Notes under the pieces: generated by a model
What the model saw: the letters and a program-made list of their open reading frames with translations, nothing else
What the model was told of the DNA's origin: nothing
The model's database searches: none
Origin: Halobacillus halophilus
GTDB lineage: Bacteria; Bacillota; Bacilli; Bacillales; Halobacillaceae
Assembly (NCBI RefSeq): GCF_020171985.1
Contig: NZ_JAIVAL010000006.1
Location: 1 to 64,000, forward strand
Length of the DNA: 64,000 bases
Reading direction: 5' to 3'
Position numbers and translations under genes: made by a program
In this document: in pieces, positions 44,618 through 54,152 of the stretch
Layout: the number at the start of each line of letters is the position of its first letter
Numbering within the stretch: the first letter of the stretch is position 1

Positions 44618-45552
44618 GTCAAGAGAAGCTGGTAGAGATTAAAAACCTAAAACAACATTTCAAGACCGGCCGCCACAGCGTGGTTAAAGCTGTAGATGGC
44701 TTGAACTTTGATATCTTTAAAGGGGAAACATTTGGTCTTGTTGGGGAGTCCGGCTGTGGAAAATCAACAACAGGACGTACCATCATTCGTCTTTATGATG
44801 CTACAGATGGAGAAGTTATCTTTAATGGTGAAAATGTTCACGGTAAGAAAAATCGTGAAGATTTGAAAAAGTTTAACCGTGAAATGCAAATGATTTTCCA
44901 GGATCCTTATGCTTCTTTAAATCCTCGTATGAAGGTAGAGGATATTATTGCAGAAGGTATGGATATCCACGGTCTTGCCAAAGACGATAAAGAGCGAAAA
45001 GCTAAAGTTCATGAACTTTTGGAAACAGTTGGTTTGAACAAAGAACATGCGAACCGCTACCCTCACGAGTTTAGTGGCGGGCAGCGTCAGCGTATAGGAA
45101 TCGCCCGTGCGCTGGCTGTAGATCCAAGCTTTATCATTGCGGATGAGCCGATTTCTGCGCTGGACGTATCTATTCAAGCGCAGGTTGTTAACCTGTTGAA
45201 AAAACTCCAGCATGAAAAAGGACTGACGTATTTATTCATTGCTCACGATTTGTCCATGGTTAAATATATCAGTGATCGCATTGGAGTAATGTATTTCGGG
45301 AAATTGGTGGAAGTTGCCGATTCAGATGATCTGTATAATCACCCGATTCATCCTTATACTCAATCGTTATTGTCAGCTATTCCGCTGCCTGACCCTGACT
45401 ATGAACGTTCCCGTGAACGTTTTACGTATAATCCGAATAATCACGACACGAGTGAAGAGCCGGAATTTCGTGAAGTACGTCCAGGCCACTGGGTGCTTTG
45501 TACGACGAAGGAGTTCGACTTCTACAAAAAAGAACATGCCACTACTAAATAG
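44614..45552 (+). CDS. oppF: Oligopeptide ABC transporter ATPase OppF
   Basis: 312 residues. Walker [10 protein letters not shown], signature FSGGQRQR, Walker [13 protein letters not shown] and H-loop IAHDLS. The C-terminus carries the usual oligopeptide-transport extension ending in [10 protein letters not shown]. Last gene of oppABCDF; overlaps oppD (ATGA). Confidence 0.95.
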   Translation: MSQEKLVEIKNLKQHFKTGRHSVVKAVDGLNFDIFKGETFGLVGESGCGKSTTGRTIIRLYDATDGEVIFNGENVHGKKNREDLKKFNREMQMIFQDPYASLNPRMKVEDIIAEGMDIHGLAKDDKERKAKVHELLETVGLNKEHANRYPHEFSGGQRQRIGIARALAVDPSFIIADEPISALDVSIQAQVVNLLKKLQHEKGLTYLFIAHDLSMVKYISDRIGVMYFGKLVEVADSDDLYNHPIHPYTQSLLSAIPLPDPDYERSRERFTYNPNNHDTSEEPEFREVRPGHWVLCTTKEFDFYKKEHATTK

Positions 45553-45562
45553 TATGTGTTTA

Positions 45563-45603
45563 AAAGAGATCTTGCCTTTCAAAGGACAAGATCTCTTTTT
45601 TTA
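45563..45603 (+). terminator. Terminator of the opp operon
   Basis: Stem agagatcttg/caagatctct with a T7 tail. Confidence 0.9.
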
Positions 45604-45696
45604 ATGACTCTATCTGATCAAATTAATGGAAACACACCGTAAATGGATGCATACCCTCTGTTATTTGTAATAGATTAAAGGTTGGCACGTGTTTCT

Positions 45697-45885
45697 TTAA
45701 TCTTTCATGGAACCTGCTTCTCTGGCTGTCATGGCCCCTATGCCATTACGTAAATCCTCTTGAATTTCTTGTTTTACTTTTTCGGGGTCAGTCCTGGAAG
45801 AGGCTGCATCCATTCCTGAATGCGGTTTCCCTTTTCTTAAAGGTGCACCCTTAGTTCCTGTTACCCCTGTTTGGTTATTGATCAT
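45697..45885 (-). CDS. Small hydrophilic protein, possibly spore-related
   Basis: 62 residues from ATG 45885 with GGAGGTG seven bases upstream. Gly/Thr/Lys-rich N-terminus (NNQTGVTGTKGAPLRKGKPH) and a helical DPEKVKQEIQEDLRNGIGAM C-terminus. No membrane segment. Family not recognised; size and composition recall small spore proteins, but it lacks the alpha/beta SASP motifs. Confidence 0.6.
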   Translation of the reverse strand: MINNQTGVTGTKGAPLRKGKPHSGMDAASSRTDPEKVKQEIQEDLRNGIGAMTAREAGSMKD

Positions 45886-46138
45886 AACCACTCACCTCCA
45901 TAGCTATAGGCTTAACATATAGCTAAAAATTAATTAGGTGAATAAAATATTACAAATAAGAGAGCGAACCTCAACTAATTATTTTTAGAAATTTCTACTC
46001 TATAATAGTTAAGAAAGAAGACGATATAAGAAAGAGAGGTGAATTTTACTTACATAAATTTCAATTTAGGGCTATTCTTAGCAACTAACCTCTTATATAA
46101 TGAATAGTGACAAAAAATTTAAATAGGAGCAGGATGAA

Positions 46139-47356
46139 ATGGGGAAAAATCGGAAATGGTTGTTCATCGTTGCTAGTCTTTTACTGATTTCTTGTGCTGT
46201 ACCACTACATAATGTTAATGCCGCAGATGAAGAAAAGAAAGAAATCTCTATGCTTACGAAGAAAGAACTTGGTTTGAAGAAGCTGGATACCTCAGAGCCA
46301 GCTGCACGCTTTGTTTATAATTCAGGGTTCAAGTTCGAATATCCTGATGCTGTAAGAGGGATCTATGTAACTGGTCCTTCAGCGGGCGGGCAGAAAATGA
46401 GTGAATTGACCAAACTGGTAGAGAATTCGGACTTAAATGCCATGGTAATCGATATTAAAGAAGACCATGGAAACATTACGTTTCAACCGGAAAAAGGCTC
46501 GCCGTACGCAGACATTGCCGAACCATTTATCGATAATCCCAAAAAAATGCTGAAAACATTGGAGGAGAAAGGGATTTACCCTATAGCCCGTGTGGTGGTA
46601 TTTAAGGATTCAATGCTTGCTAAAGAAAGACCCGACCTGTCTTATACAAAGAATGGCAAAGTATGGGTGAATGGACGGGGAGAAGCTTTTGTTAATCCAT
46701 TTTTAAAAGAAGTATGGGAATACAATCTGGACATAGCGAAGCAGGCAGCTGAAATGGGCTTTCAGGAAATCCAGTTTGATTATGTCCGCTTTCCAGAGGG
46801 ATTCGGAAATCGTGACAGCGTGCTGGAATATGACCAGGGTGAATATGCTGACCTGGAAATGGAAGAAGTGCAGAAACGTGTGAAAGCTGTAACCGATTTT
46901 GTGGCTTTTGCTAACGAAGAATTATCTCGTTATGACGTGGATGTGTCTGTAGACATCTTCGGATATTCTGCTACGATTCCGGAAGCTCCAAATATTGGTC
47001 AGAATTTCTCGAAAATCTCTGAAAATGTAGATGTTATATCATCGATGATTTATCCAAGTCACTGGGGGCCATATTTTGGCATAACCAAACCGGATACCGA
47101 ACCTTATCGTGTGATCGACGAATACGCTAAAGTAGAGAACGAGGTCCTGAGTAAACTGGAGAATAAACCAACTTCCCGCCCATGGCTGCAGGATTTTGAA
47201 GCTCCCTGGCTTTATTCAGGAGCTACTAAGCAGTACGGTAAGGCTGAAGTAGAAGCCCAAATTAAAGCTCTGGAAGAAAACGGGATCCATGAATATCTCT
47301 TATGGAACGCCACCAATAATTACACACCAAATGTTGATTATACTCCTATGAATTAA
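46139..47356 (+). CDS. Putative glycoside hydrolase (GHL13/DUF4015), secreted
   Basis: 405 residues. Signal peptide (about 1-28) and then a TIM-barrel-like domain: RGIYVTGPSAGG, NAMVIDIKEDHGNITF, FQEIQFDYVRFPEGF and VDIFGYSA. These match the DUF4015/GHL13 family, with conserved acids in DIKED and FDYVRFPE. A wall or polysaccharide hydrolase is inferred; substrate unknown. TAGGAGCAGG precedes ATG. Single gene. Confidence 0.87.
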   Translation: MGKNRKWLFIVASLLLISCAVPLHNVNAADEEKKEISMLTKKELGLKKLDTSEPAARFVYNSGFKFEYPDAVRGIYVTGPSAGGQKMSELTKLVENSDLNAMVIDIKEDHGNITFQPEKGSPYADIAEPFIDNPKKMLKTLEEKGIYPIARVVVFKDSMLAKERPDLSYTKNGKVWVNGRGEAFVNPFLKEVWEYNLDIAKQAAEMGFQEIQFDYVRFPEGFGNRDSVLEYDQGEYADLEMEEVQKRVKAVTDFVAFANEELSRYDVDVSVDIFGYSATIPEAPNIGQNFSKISENVDVISSMIYPSHWGPYFGITKPDTEPYRVIDEYAKVENEVLSKLENKPTSRPWLQDFEAPWLYSGATKQYGKAEVEAQIKALEENGIHEYLLWNATNNYTPNVDYTPMN

Positions 47357-47502
47357 TAATAAGGAAGAGTGCTGGACGCCGGCACTCTTCGTTTATTTTT
47401 AAAGGAAGCAGGGAAGGTTACTAAATGGAGGACTTCTACGGATTTAACAATAATCACAAACTTCTGTATAATGAAGGTAATTAATGAAAAGGGAGTAGAT
47501 CA

Positions 47503-48096
47503 ATGAATTGGTATGAAAAGCTGAACAAATATTTTCCAGTAGAGGAAATGAAGTCAAAAGAACATATGGAAGCATTGCTCAAAGAAAAAAGCGACGTTTA
47601 CTATAAGGATGAAAGTGATAAACACGTCTTAATGTATGCAGAATTCGATTCTTTCATTTTTATTGATTATGTATACGTTTCCACAGCTGCTCGCGGCCAG
47701 GGACTTGGGCATAAACTTATTGAGAAAATGAAATCCAAAAACAAACCAATCATTCTGGAAGTAGAGCCGGTGGATTATGATGAGACGGATTCCGAAAAAC
47801 GTCTTCGTTTTTATCAGAGAGAAGGCTTCAAGCACGCTCAGTCGATTGGATACACGAGGCGCTCCCTCGCTACGAATGAAGTCAATCAGATGGAGATTCT
47901 TTATTGGTCCCCTGAAGGTGCTTCGGAAGAAGAGATTTATGAACAAATGAAACGTATGTACACGGAAGTTCATACCTATAGAGATGAAGATTTCTACGGT
48001 AAATCCTATCAGCATGTAGATGAAGTTCTTCAGATAGATGAAAATCGTGGAACTGATGATATTTTAGACGAGCTGGATAAGTCTAAAAATTCTTAG
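47503..48096 (+). CDS. yjbC: GNAT-family acetyltransferase YjbC
   Basis: 197 residues. GNAT core VYVSTAARGQGLGHKLIEKM with the acetyl-CoA loop, then FYQREGFK. It directly precedes spx, as in B. subtilis, where yjbC and spx can be co-transcribed and stress induced. Here a terminator lies between them, so spx likely also has its own promoter. Substrate unknown. AAAGGGAG is upstream. Confidence 0.88.
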   Translation: MNWYEKLNKYFPVEEMKSKEHMEALLKEKSDVYYKDESDKHVLMYAEFDSFIFIDYVYVSTAARGQGLGHKLIEKMKSKNKPIILEVEPVDYDETDSEKRLRFYQREGFKHAQSIGYTRRSLATNEVNQMEILYWSPEGASEEEIYEQMKRMYTEVHTYRDEDFYGKSYQHVDEVLQIDENRGTDDILDELDKSKNS

Positions 48097-48104
48097 GTTT
48101 CATT

Positions 48105-48133
48105 ACCCACCAATAAACAGGTGGGTTTTTTCA
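48105..48133 (+). terminator. Terminator after yjbC
   Basis: Stem acccacc/ggtgggt with T6. Confidence 0.8.
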
Positions 48134-48376
48134 ATAAATGTTCACAATTGAAAAAAACTCTTATTTTTTATTGAATTGTGGTTTAAGGTAACGCTTGTAG
48201 TGGTACATATTACTTCAGGATGAAATTAGACGTCTCAAGGTTTGTTTCGATTCATATAGACATATGAAACAGTTGACAGATGTGTTATAGTTAAAGTAGG
48301 TCAGATTATAAAGATTGTAATTTAATAAGCAGTTCAAATTTTTACCATAATAATATTTGAGGAGTGAAGTTTCTGT

Positions 48377-48772
48377 ATGGTCACACTTTATACCTCACCA
48401 AGTTGTACATCATGCCGTAAAGCAAAGGCTTGGCTTGAAGAGCACAATATCGCTTATACGGAGAGGAACATCTTTTCCGAACCCCTTACTCTAGATGAGA
48501 TTAAGCAGATCCTTAGAATGACGGAAGATGGAACTGAAGAGATTATCTCTACACGTTCTAAAGTATTCCAAAAGCTGAAGGTTGATTTTGATCAACTGCC
48601 GATGCAGGATTTATTTGATCTTATTCAGGAAAACCCTGGTTTACTTCGCCGCCCGATCATCATTGATGACAAGCGTCTGCAAGTAGGATATAACGAAGAT
48701 GAAATTCGTCGCTTCCTTCCGCGAAGTGTACGTACGTTCCAATTAAAAGAAGCACAGAAGTTAGTTAATTAA
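48377..48772 (+). CDS. spx: Transcriptional regulator Spx
   Basis: 131 residues, exactly the usual length. ArsC-like fold with redox switch CTSC (Cys10, Cys13), and the conserved LRRPIIID and [14 protein letters not shown] blocks; the C-terminus (KLVN) is a ClpXP target. Spx binds the RNA polymerase alpha subunit and turns on thiol-stress genes. The ClpXP adaptor gene spxH is 7 kb downstream. Confidence 0.97.
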   Translation: MVTLYTSPSCTSCRKAKAWLEEHNIAYTERNIFSEPLTLDEIKQILRMTEDGTEEIISTRSKVFQKLKVDFDQLPMQDLFDLIQENPGLLRRPIIIDDKRLQVGYNEDEIRRFLPRSVRTFQLKEAQKLVN

Positions 48773-48781
48773 ATAAACGTC

Positions 48782-48815
48782 AAAACTGTGGTCCCGAGGG
48801 TCACAGTTTTTGTTT
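48782..48815. terminator. Bidirectional terminator between spx and yjbE
   Basis: Stem aaaactgtggt/gtcacagtttt with T-runs on both strands. Confidence 0.85.
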
Positions 48816-48818
48816 TAA

Positions 48819-49481
48819 TTATGTCCTTTCTTTTCGTTTATTCACAGAATAACCTGTAAAAGTAACGGCTATTACAGCAAGGACAGGCATCCAGGCTTTT
48901 ACATCAGGATAGTCCATTAAGAGGTAAGAAACGGAATGATCCTCGATAATCATTTCGGCTGCTGTATAAGCGAGTAATCCAGCTCCAAAGTAAATGAGAA
49001 GGGGAAACTTGTCCATAAGCAGGAGTATGAATCGACTTCCCCAGATGATAATAGGCACGGAAATTAATAATCCGAAGACCACAAGTACAATATTGTTATG
49101 CGAAGCTCCGGCAATAGCTAATACATTGTCAAAGCCCATGACAATATCTGCCAGTACAATGGTTTTTACGGCGGTCATTAAGTTATCGCCGGCTTTAATA
49201 TCCTGGCTGTCATCGCTATCTGTTAATAATTGCATGGCAATGTAAAAAAGAAACAGTCCACCGACTAATTGAAGATAGGGAATTTGGAGAAGATAAAGAG
49301 CAACAGCTGTAAGTAAGATACGAGCTGCGATAGCAAGACCTGTCCCAAGAAAGATGGCCTTATTCCTCTGGTGCTTAGGAAGGTTTCGGCTGGCAAGGGC
49401 AATGACAATGGCGTTGTCACCGCCTAAGATGATATCAATACTGATAATGATTAAAATTGGTTCAAGCATGTCCCAGTTCAT
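48819..49481 (-). CDS. yjbE: TerC family membrane protein YjbE
   Basis: 220 residues from ATG 49481 behind GGGAGG (nine residues shorter than the longest frame). Seven helices with the two TerC acid motifs IDIILGGDNAIVIALA and LADIVMGFDNVLAIAG. TerC proteins in bacilli export manganese or help metalate exported proteins. Between spx and mecA as in B. subtilis. The 297-bp gap to mecA shows no recognised riboswitch. Confidence 0.9.
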   Translation of the reverse strand: MNWDMLEPILIIISIDIILGGDNAIVIALASRNLPKHQRNKAIFLGTGLAIAARILLTAVALYLLQIPYLQLVGGLFLFYIAMQLLTDSDDSQDIKAGDNLMTAVKTIVLADIVMGFDNVLAIAGASHNNIVLVVFGLLISVPIIIWGSRFILLLMDKFPLLIYFGAGLLAYTAAEMIIEDHSVSYLLMDYPDVKAWMPVLAVIAVTFTGYSVNKRKERT

Positions 49482-49778
49482 AATAAATCCTCCCGCTTGT
49501 AGTGACAAAGCATTCAGAATAAGCTAAAATGATAACCCAACAGAAACAATAAATGGATCTATAAAAAAAGATATTCATTTTGGGTATGGTTATATGCTGA
49601 ATTGAAGCAATTTGTTTTCCATTTGCCTTACACTGTCATACAATAGAATTAATCAATCCTTCATTCTACACATTTTGAAGGTTGAGGCTTTAACCTAACG
49701 GGTAAGGTTTAATAAGCATTAAAAAAGGGTGAGTATTCCCTTCCCCCTTAATACTTGTTAAGAAGGGAGAGAAATTTC

Positions 49779-50480
49779 ATGGAAATAGAACGTATTAATG
49801 AAAACACGGTTAAGTTTTACGTCACTTACCAGGATGTAGAACAGCGTGGGTTCGACAGAGAAGAAATTTGGTATAACCGGGAACGAAGCGAACAGCTTTT
49901 CTGGGAAATGATGGATGAAGTAAATGATCAGGAGAACTTCCAGGCTGATGGTCCTTTGTGGATTCAAGTTCAAGCCATGGATAAAGGTCTAGAAGTGATC
50001 GTTACAAAAGCACAAGTCTCCCAGGATGGTCAAAAACTTGAACTCCCTAGTGACGATGAAAATGCTATTGATGTACCGGTTGATGAAAAACTGGAATCTT
50101 TGCTTGACGATAAATTTAGTAAATCTGATCAAAACGATCAGAATGAAGAGCAGGACACTGAGGATGAGGACCACAAGGATGAACCGTTGACATTTACATT
50201 GAAATTTAATGATTTTGAAGACGTCATTCAACTCAGCCACTACATGTCTGTTGAGAATTCCATGGATCAGCGTCTTTTCCATTTCGAAGACAACTATTAT
50301 TTATATATTCAGTTCATTGATGAAAATATGAGTGATGAAGAACAGGAAAATATGTTGAGCCAAGTAATGGAATTCGGACATGAGTCACCTGTAACGATTT
50401 ATCGTTTAGAGGAATATGGTAAGACCATATTCGATGAACAAGCTTTGACCAGGGTCAAAGAATATTTTCCAGCTCATTAA
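49779..50480 (+). CDS. mecA: ClpC adaptor MecA
   Basis: 233 residues from ATG 49779 behind AAGGGAGAG. N-terminal MEIERINENTVKFYVTYQDVEQRGF binds substrates such as ComK and ComS; an acidic linker (DQNDQNEEQDTEDEDHKDE) leads to the C-terminal ClpC-binding domain. It delivers ComK to ClpCP degradation. The linker is strongly acidic. Followed by coiA. Confidence 0.95.
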   Translation: MEIERINENTVKFYVTYQDVEQRGFDREEIWYNRERSEQLFWEMMDEVNDQENFQADGPLWIQVQAMDKGLEVIVTKAQVSQDGQKLELPSDDENAIDVPVDEKLESLLDDKFSKSDQNDQNEEQDTEDEDHKDEPLTFTLKFNDFEDVIQLSHYMSVENSMDQRLFHFEDNYYLYIQFIDENMSDEEQENMLSQVMEFGHESPVTIYRLEEYGKTIFDEQALTRVKEYFPAH

Positions 50481-50487
50481 CGTTTAC

Positions 50488-50519
50488 AAGCACACCCTTA
50501 CAAGTGTGCTTATTTTTTT
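50488..50519 (+). terminator. Terminator of mecA
   Basis: Stem aagcacac/gtgtgctt then T7. Confidence 0.85.
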
Positions 50520-50574
50520 GTACATAAAGGAAAAATGTGGATGGATGTCGAATAGAAGAGGAGGAGGTGAAGGA

Positions 50575-51720
50575 TTGTTTTACGCCGAGGATTCCTCAGG
50601 AAATCTACACTCATTATTGCATTTAACCCCTCAAGAACTGCATGTGCTACACACTAGCTCCTACTATTGTCCTTATTGTAAAGATACTCTGTTCATTCGA
50701 TCAGGACCAAAAGTAAAACCGCACTTTGCGCATTATCCGAAGAGTGAGTGTGCTGCCAACCGAGGAGAGAGCGAAGCGCATGAACAAGGAAAATGGGCTC
50801 TGTATGAGTGGCTGGTCCGTCACAACTACGACGTTAAATTAGAATACCCGTTACGTGGACCTGGTCAGCGTCCTGATGTATTTGTAACCATTGGTGCTAA
50901 ACGAGTAGCCATTGAATATCAATGTGCCAGACTCTCTAAAGACGAAATTCAGCGGCGGACGAGGCAGTACAAAGAACATGGTATTTTCCCACTATGGATT
51001 CTCGGAAGTCATCTCTTGAAACAATCGTCTCCAGGTACGATCCACATGACCGAATTTCTTCGGAACTTTCTCTATTCCTTTCATCATCACTATTCCCTCT
51101 ACTTTTTTAACTCCAAAACCCAGTGCTTAACGATTGCTTCCAACTTAAGAAGCGTCAGCCAGCGGAAAACTCTAGCAGATCTGCGCTCTTATTCGCTCTC
51201 AACCATCCAATTCTCTCATCTGTTTCAAATCCCTGATTCATCCTTTTTGCATGACTTGCTGCCCATGTGGGAAAAACTATTATATAAGCAACGGACCGTT
51301 TACAATCCACACGTCAGTAAAGGAGTGCAGGCATTTCGGGATGATGTGTACAGAAGAGGGGTTCACGTTTCATTGCTTCCTACACTTGCTTTCCTGCCCT
51401 CTAAGGGAGAGCTTGCTGGTGCAGGGCCTTCCTATGTGTGGCAGACGAAGTTCCTGTTTGATCATTTCATAGAACTGGAAATAGGAGCTCCCGTGTTTTT
51501 CCCTGAACAGGCTGTTCCTCCCACTATTAATGGATATCAGCCGGATTTAATGAAAGAATATGCCTATCTGCTTGAAGCTCTCGGTTACATCAAGAAATCC
51601 GCGAAAAAGGGATGGGTTAAGACAAAACAGGTTATCTTTCATCAACATATGCAGAATGCACTCGAAGACGATCGAAAGACGGTCGCCGCATTAAAAAAAC
51701 TGGAAAGAATTAATATTTAA
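50575..51720 (+). CDS. coiA: Competence protein CoiA-like
   Basis: 381 residues from TTG 50575, behind AGGAGGTGA; the longer frame from 50506 is unsupported and begins inside the mecA terminator. N-terminal zinc-finger-like part (YYCPYCKDTLFIRSGPKVKPHFAHYP) and then a nuclease-like core with RPDVFVTIGAKRVAIEYQCA, including the D...E-x-Q acids. CoiA aids recombination of incoming DNA in competence. Next to mecA and pepF as in B. subtilis yjbF. Confidence 0.88.
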   Translation: MFYAEDSSGNLHSLLHLTPQELHVLHTSSYYCPYCKDTLFIRSGPKVKPHFAHYPKSECAANRGESEAHEQGKWALYEWLVRHNYDVKLEYPLRGPGQRPDVFVTIGAKRVAIEYQCARLSKDEIQRRTRQYKEHGIFPLWILGSHLLKQSSPGTIHMTEFLRNFLYSFHHHYSLYFFNSKTQCLTIASNLRSVSQRKTLADLRSYSLSTIQFSHLFQIPDSSFLHDLLPMWEKLLYKQRTVYNPHVSKGVQAFRDDVYRRGVHVSLLPTLAFLPSKGELAGAGPSYVWQTKFLFDHFIELEIGAPVFFPEQAVPPTINGYQPDLMKEYAYLLEALGYIKKSAKKGWVKTKQVIFHQHMQNALEDDRKTVAALKKLERINI

Positions 51721-51783
51721 GAAGGGATTCACACCTGAATCGAGAATTGGTTAGGGTGACGAACTATCTGAAGGAGGATCATG

Positions 51784-53592
51784 ATGGCAGCAACTAAACA
51801 ATTACCAAAAAGAGAAGAGGTACCTGTAGAAAAAACGTGGGACCTTGAAGCTATTTTTGCTACAGACGAAGAATGGTATAAAGAGCTGAAAGAAGCAGAA
51901 GAACTTCTGCCTGAACTGGATCAATACCGGGGGAAAATTGGTGAATCTGCTGAACAGCTTTATAATCTACTTGATTTTCAAGATAAAATTTCTAATAAAA
52001 TAGGCCTGCTATTTACTTACGCCCATATGCGCAAAGATCAGGATACAACAAATTCCCATTACCAGGAAATGAATGCCAAAGCGGAAAGTCTATATACGAA
52101 GATCGCTTCGGCAATGAGCTTCATTGTGCCGGAAATCTTAGCTCTTCCGGAAGGGAAAATTAAAGGATTTATTAAGGAATATGAACCACTCAAATTGTAT
52201 GAGCATACGCTGGATGAAATTACGCGCCAAAAAGAACATGTTCTTAGTGAAAAGGAAGAAAAACTGCTCGCTGGTTTCTCTGAGATAGGAGCCAATCCAT
52301 CGCAGACATTTGGAGCTTTAAATAATGCGGATCTTACTTTTCCAACGATTAAGAATGAAGAAGGGGAAGAAGTAGATCTTACTCACGGACGTTATGTCGG
52401 TTTTCTAAAATCCGATGATCGCGAAGTAAGAAAATCAGCTTTTGAAGCGATGTATGATACGTTTGGTTCTTTCAAAAATACCTTTGCTTCAACATTAAGC
52501 GGTCATGTGAAGAAAAATAATTTTAATGCTCAAGTGAGAAATTATGAGCGCGCACGTGAAGCTAAATTAAACAATAATAATATTCCGGAAACGGTTTATG
52601 ATAATTTAATTGAAGCTGTTAATGAACGGCTGCCACTGCTTCATCGCTATATCGAACTTAGAAAAGAAGTTCTCGGATTAGATGCAGTTCATATGTACGA
52701 CATCTACACGCCGCTCGTTAAAGACGCGGAAATGAAAGTATCTTATGAGGAGGCAAAAGACCTGGTTCTGAAAGGTCTCGAGCCGCTCGGGGAGGAATAT
52801 GTCAATACCGTAAAGGAAGGCTTTGAGAACCGCTGGATTGACGTTGAGGAGAACAAAGGGAAGCGAAGCGGGGCTTATTCCTCAGGTCACTATGGCACAA
52901 ATCCTTATATTTTAATGAACTGGCAGGATAATGTGAACAATTTATTTACACTTGCACATGAATTGGGGCATTCCCTGCACAGCTACTACACCCATGCGAA
53001 CCAGCCGTACCGTTACGGGAATTACTCCATTTTCGTGGCTGAAGTGGCTTCCACATGTAATGAGGCATTATTAAATGATTACATGTTGAAAAATACGAAA
53101 AGTGAGAAAGAACAGCTTTATTTACTAAATAACTTCCTGGAAGGTTTCCGCGGCACTGTATTCAGACAAACGATGTTTGCTGAATTTGAACACGAGATTC
53201 ATATGCAGGCTCAAAACGGTGAAGCCTTGACAGCGGATAAGCTGACAGAGATCTATTACGACCTGAATAAGAAATATTTTGGAGACAACATTGTGATTGA
53301 TGATCATATCGGTCTGGAATGGGCCCGTATTCCTCACTTCTATATGGGGTATTATGTGTATCAATACGCTACTGGCTACGCGGCAGCTACGGCGCTTGCA
53401 GATCAGATCCTTTCTGAAGGCGACACAGCAGTTGAACGCTATAAGAGTTTCCTTAAAGCAGGAAGCAGCGACTATCCGATTGAAGTGCTAAAACAGGCAG
53501 GGGTGGACATGACTTCTAAAGATCCGATTTTGTCCGCGCTTGATGTATTTGAAGAAAAGCTGAATGAAATGGAAGAACTGCTTAAAAAATAA
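51784..53592 (+). CDS. pepF: Oligoendopeptidase F
   Basis: 602 residues from the ATG at 51784, six bases after AAGGAGG; ATG 51781 is too close. M3 metallopeptidase with zinc motif HELGHSLH (His near 392) and the downstream Glu in VAEVASTCNE. It cleaves short peptides in the cytoplasm and could handle peptides from the nearby Opp system. Confidence 0.94.
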   Translation: MAATKQLPKREEVPVEKTWDLEAIFATDEEWYKELKEAEELLPELDQYRGKIGESAEQLYNLLDFQDKISNKIGLLFTYAHMRKDQDTTNSHYQEMNAKAESLYTKIASAMSFIVPEILALPEGKIKGFIKEYEPLKLYEHTLDEITRQKEHVLSEKEEKLLAGFSEIGANPSQTFGALNNADLTFPTIKNEEGEEVDLTHGRYVGFLKSDDREVRKSAFEAMYDTFGSFKNTFASTLSGHVKKNNFNAQVRNYERAREAKLNNNNIPETVYDNLIEAVNERLPLLHRYIELRKEVLGLDAVHMYDIYTPLVKDAEMKVSYEEAKDLVLKGLEPLGEEYVNTVKEGFENRWIDVEENKGKRSGAYSSGHYGTNPYILMNWQDNVNNLFTLAHELGHSLHSYYTHANQPYRYGNYSIFVAEVASTCNEALLNDYMLKNTKSEKEQLYLLNNFLEGFRGTVFRQTMFAEFEHEIHMQAQNGEALTADKLTEIYYDLNKKYFGDNIVIDDHIGLEWARIPHFYMGYYVYQYATGYAAATALADQILSEGDTAVERYKSFLKAGSSDYPIEVLKQAGVDMTSKDPILSALDVFEEKLNEMEELLKK

Positions 53593-53601
53593 GCATATAA
53601 A

Positions 53602-53640
53602 AGACCCGCGTGATCCTTACTGGCACGCGGGTTTTCTAAT
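53602..53640 (+). terminator. Terminator of pepF
   Basis: Stem aagacccgcgtg/cacgcgggtttt. It overlaps the stop of the minus-strand yizD-like gene. Confidence 0.8.
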
Positions 53641-53812
53641 GAAATCCTTTAAAAGTTTTTCTGTGATAAATAAAGGAGATGCACAGATAGATGGAAATAA
53701 ATAGAAGGGGGGAGGTAATGTATAAAGGATATAATCGCATTAAGCCGAACAAGTGAAAACTCCCCAACAATAAAATAACCAGGCAGCAGGCGATGATTTT
53801 CCAAACTTTCAT
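53636..53812 (-). CDS. yizD: YizD-like small membrane protein
   Basis: 58 residues: MKVWKIIACCLVILLLGSFH, then a short LMRLYPLY loop and a second helix ending in RKTFKGFH. AAAGGAGGAA lies six bases before ATG. Position between pepF and spxH is that of yizD in B. subtilis. Function unknown. Confidence 0.78.
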   Translation of the reverse strand: MKVWKIIACCLVILLLGSFHLFGLMRLYPLYITSPLLFISIYLCISFIYHRKTFKGFH

Positions 53813-53886
53813 AGCTCTTCCTCCTTTGATTATATGTATGACACCTCTTAGCCTGTCTATGCTTATCAGCCATATTTTACGGGAAA

Positions 53887-53919
53887 GAAAAAACCTTAGA
53901 TCAACAGAGATCTAAGGAT
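53887..53919 (-). terminator. Terminator of the 70-residue membrane-protein gene
   Basis: Stem ccttagatc/gatctaagg with T6 on the minus strand; it overlaps the end of that gene. Confidence 0.85.
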
Positions 53920-54124
53920 GGTTGGATGGATTCTCAGGATCTACACGGTCCTTTTTTCTTAACTCCATCATTAAGGCAATAAAGCTGATAAAACCGCCGA
54001 TTGCAAACAAGTAAGAAAATATAGAATGATTAAAAACGGGGTCACCTGTAAGTAAACTGTTAACGCCCCAGAAACACACGATAAGGTTTCCAATTAAACC
54101 GACGCCAATTCTTATTTTATTCAT
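53912..54124 (-). CDS. Small two-helix membrane protein
   Basis: 70 residues from ATG 54124 behind GGGAGGAG. Two membrane helices and a charged tail (MELRKKDRVDPENPSNHP). It lies 29 bp behind the LURP-one-like gene. Family not recognised. Confidence 0.72.
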   Translation of the reverse strand: MNKIRIGVGLIGNLIVCFWGVNSLLTGDPVFNHSIFSYLFAIGGFISFIALMMELRKKDRVDPENPSNHP

Positions 54125-54152
54125 ATTTCTCTCCTCCCTCTTGCACTGTACC

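Noticed and set aside
49482-49778. Possible manganese (yybP-ykoY) riboswitch before the TerC gene
   Set aside because: No recognisable conserved loops or terminator stem were found upstream of the yjbE start.
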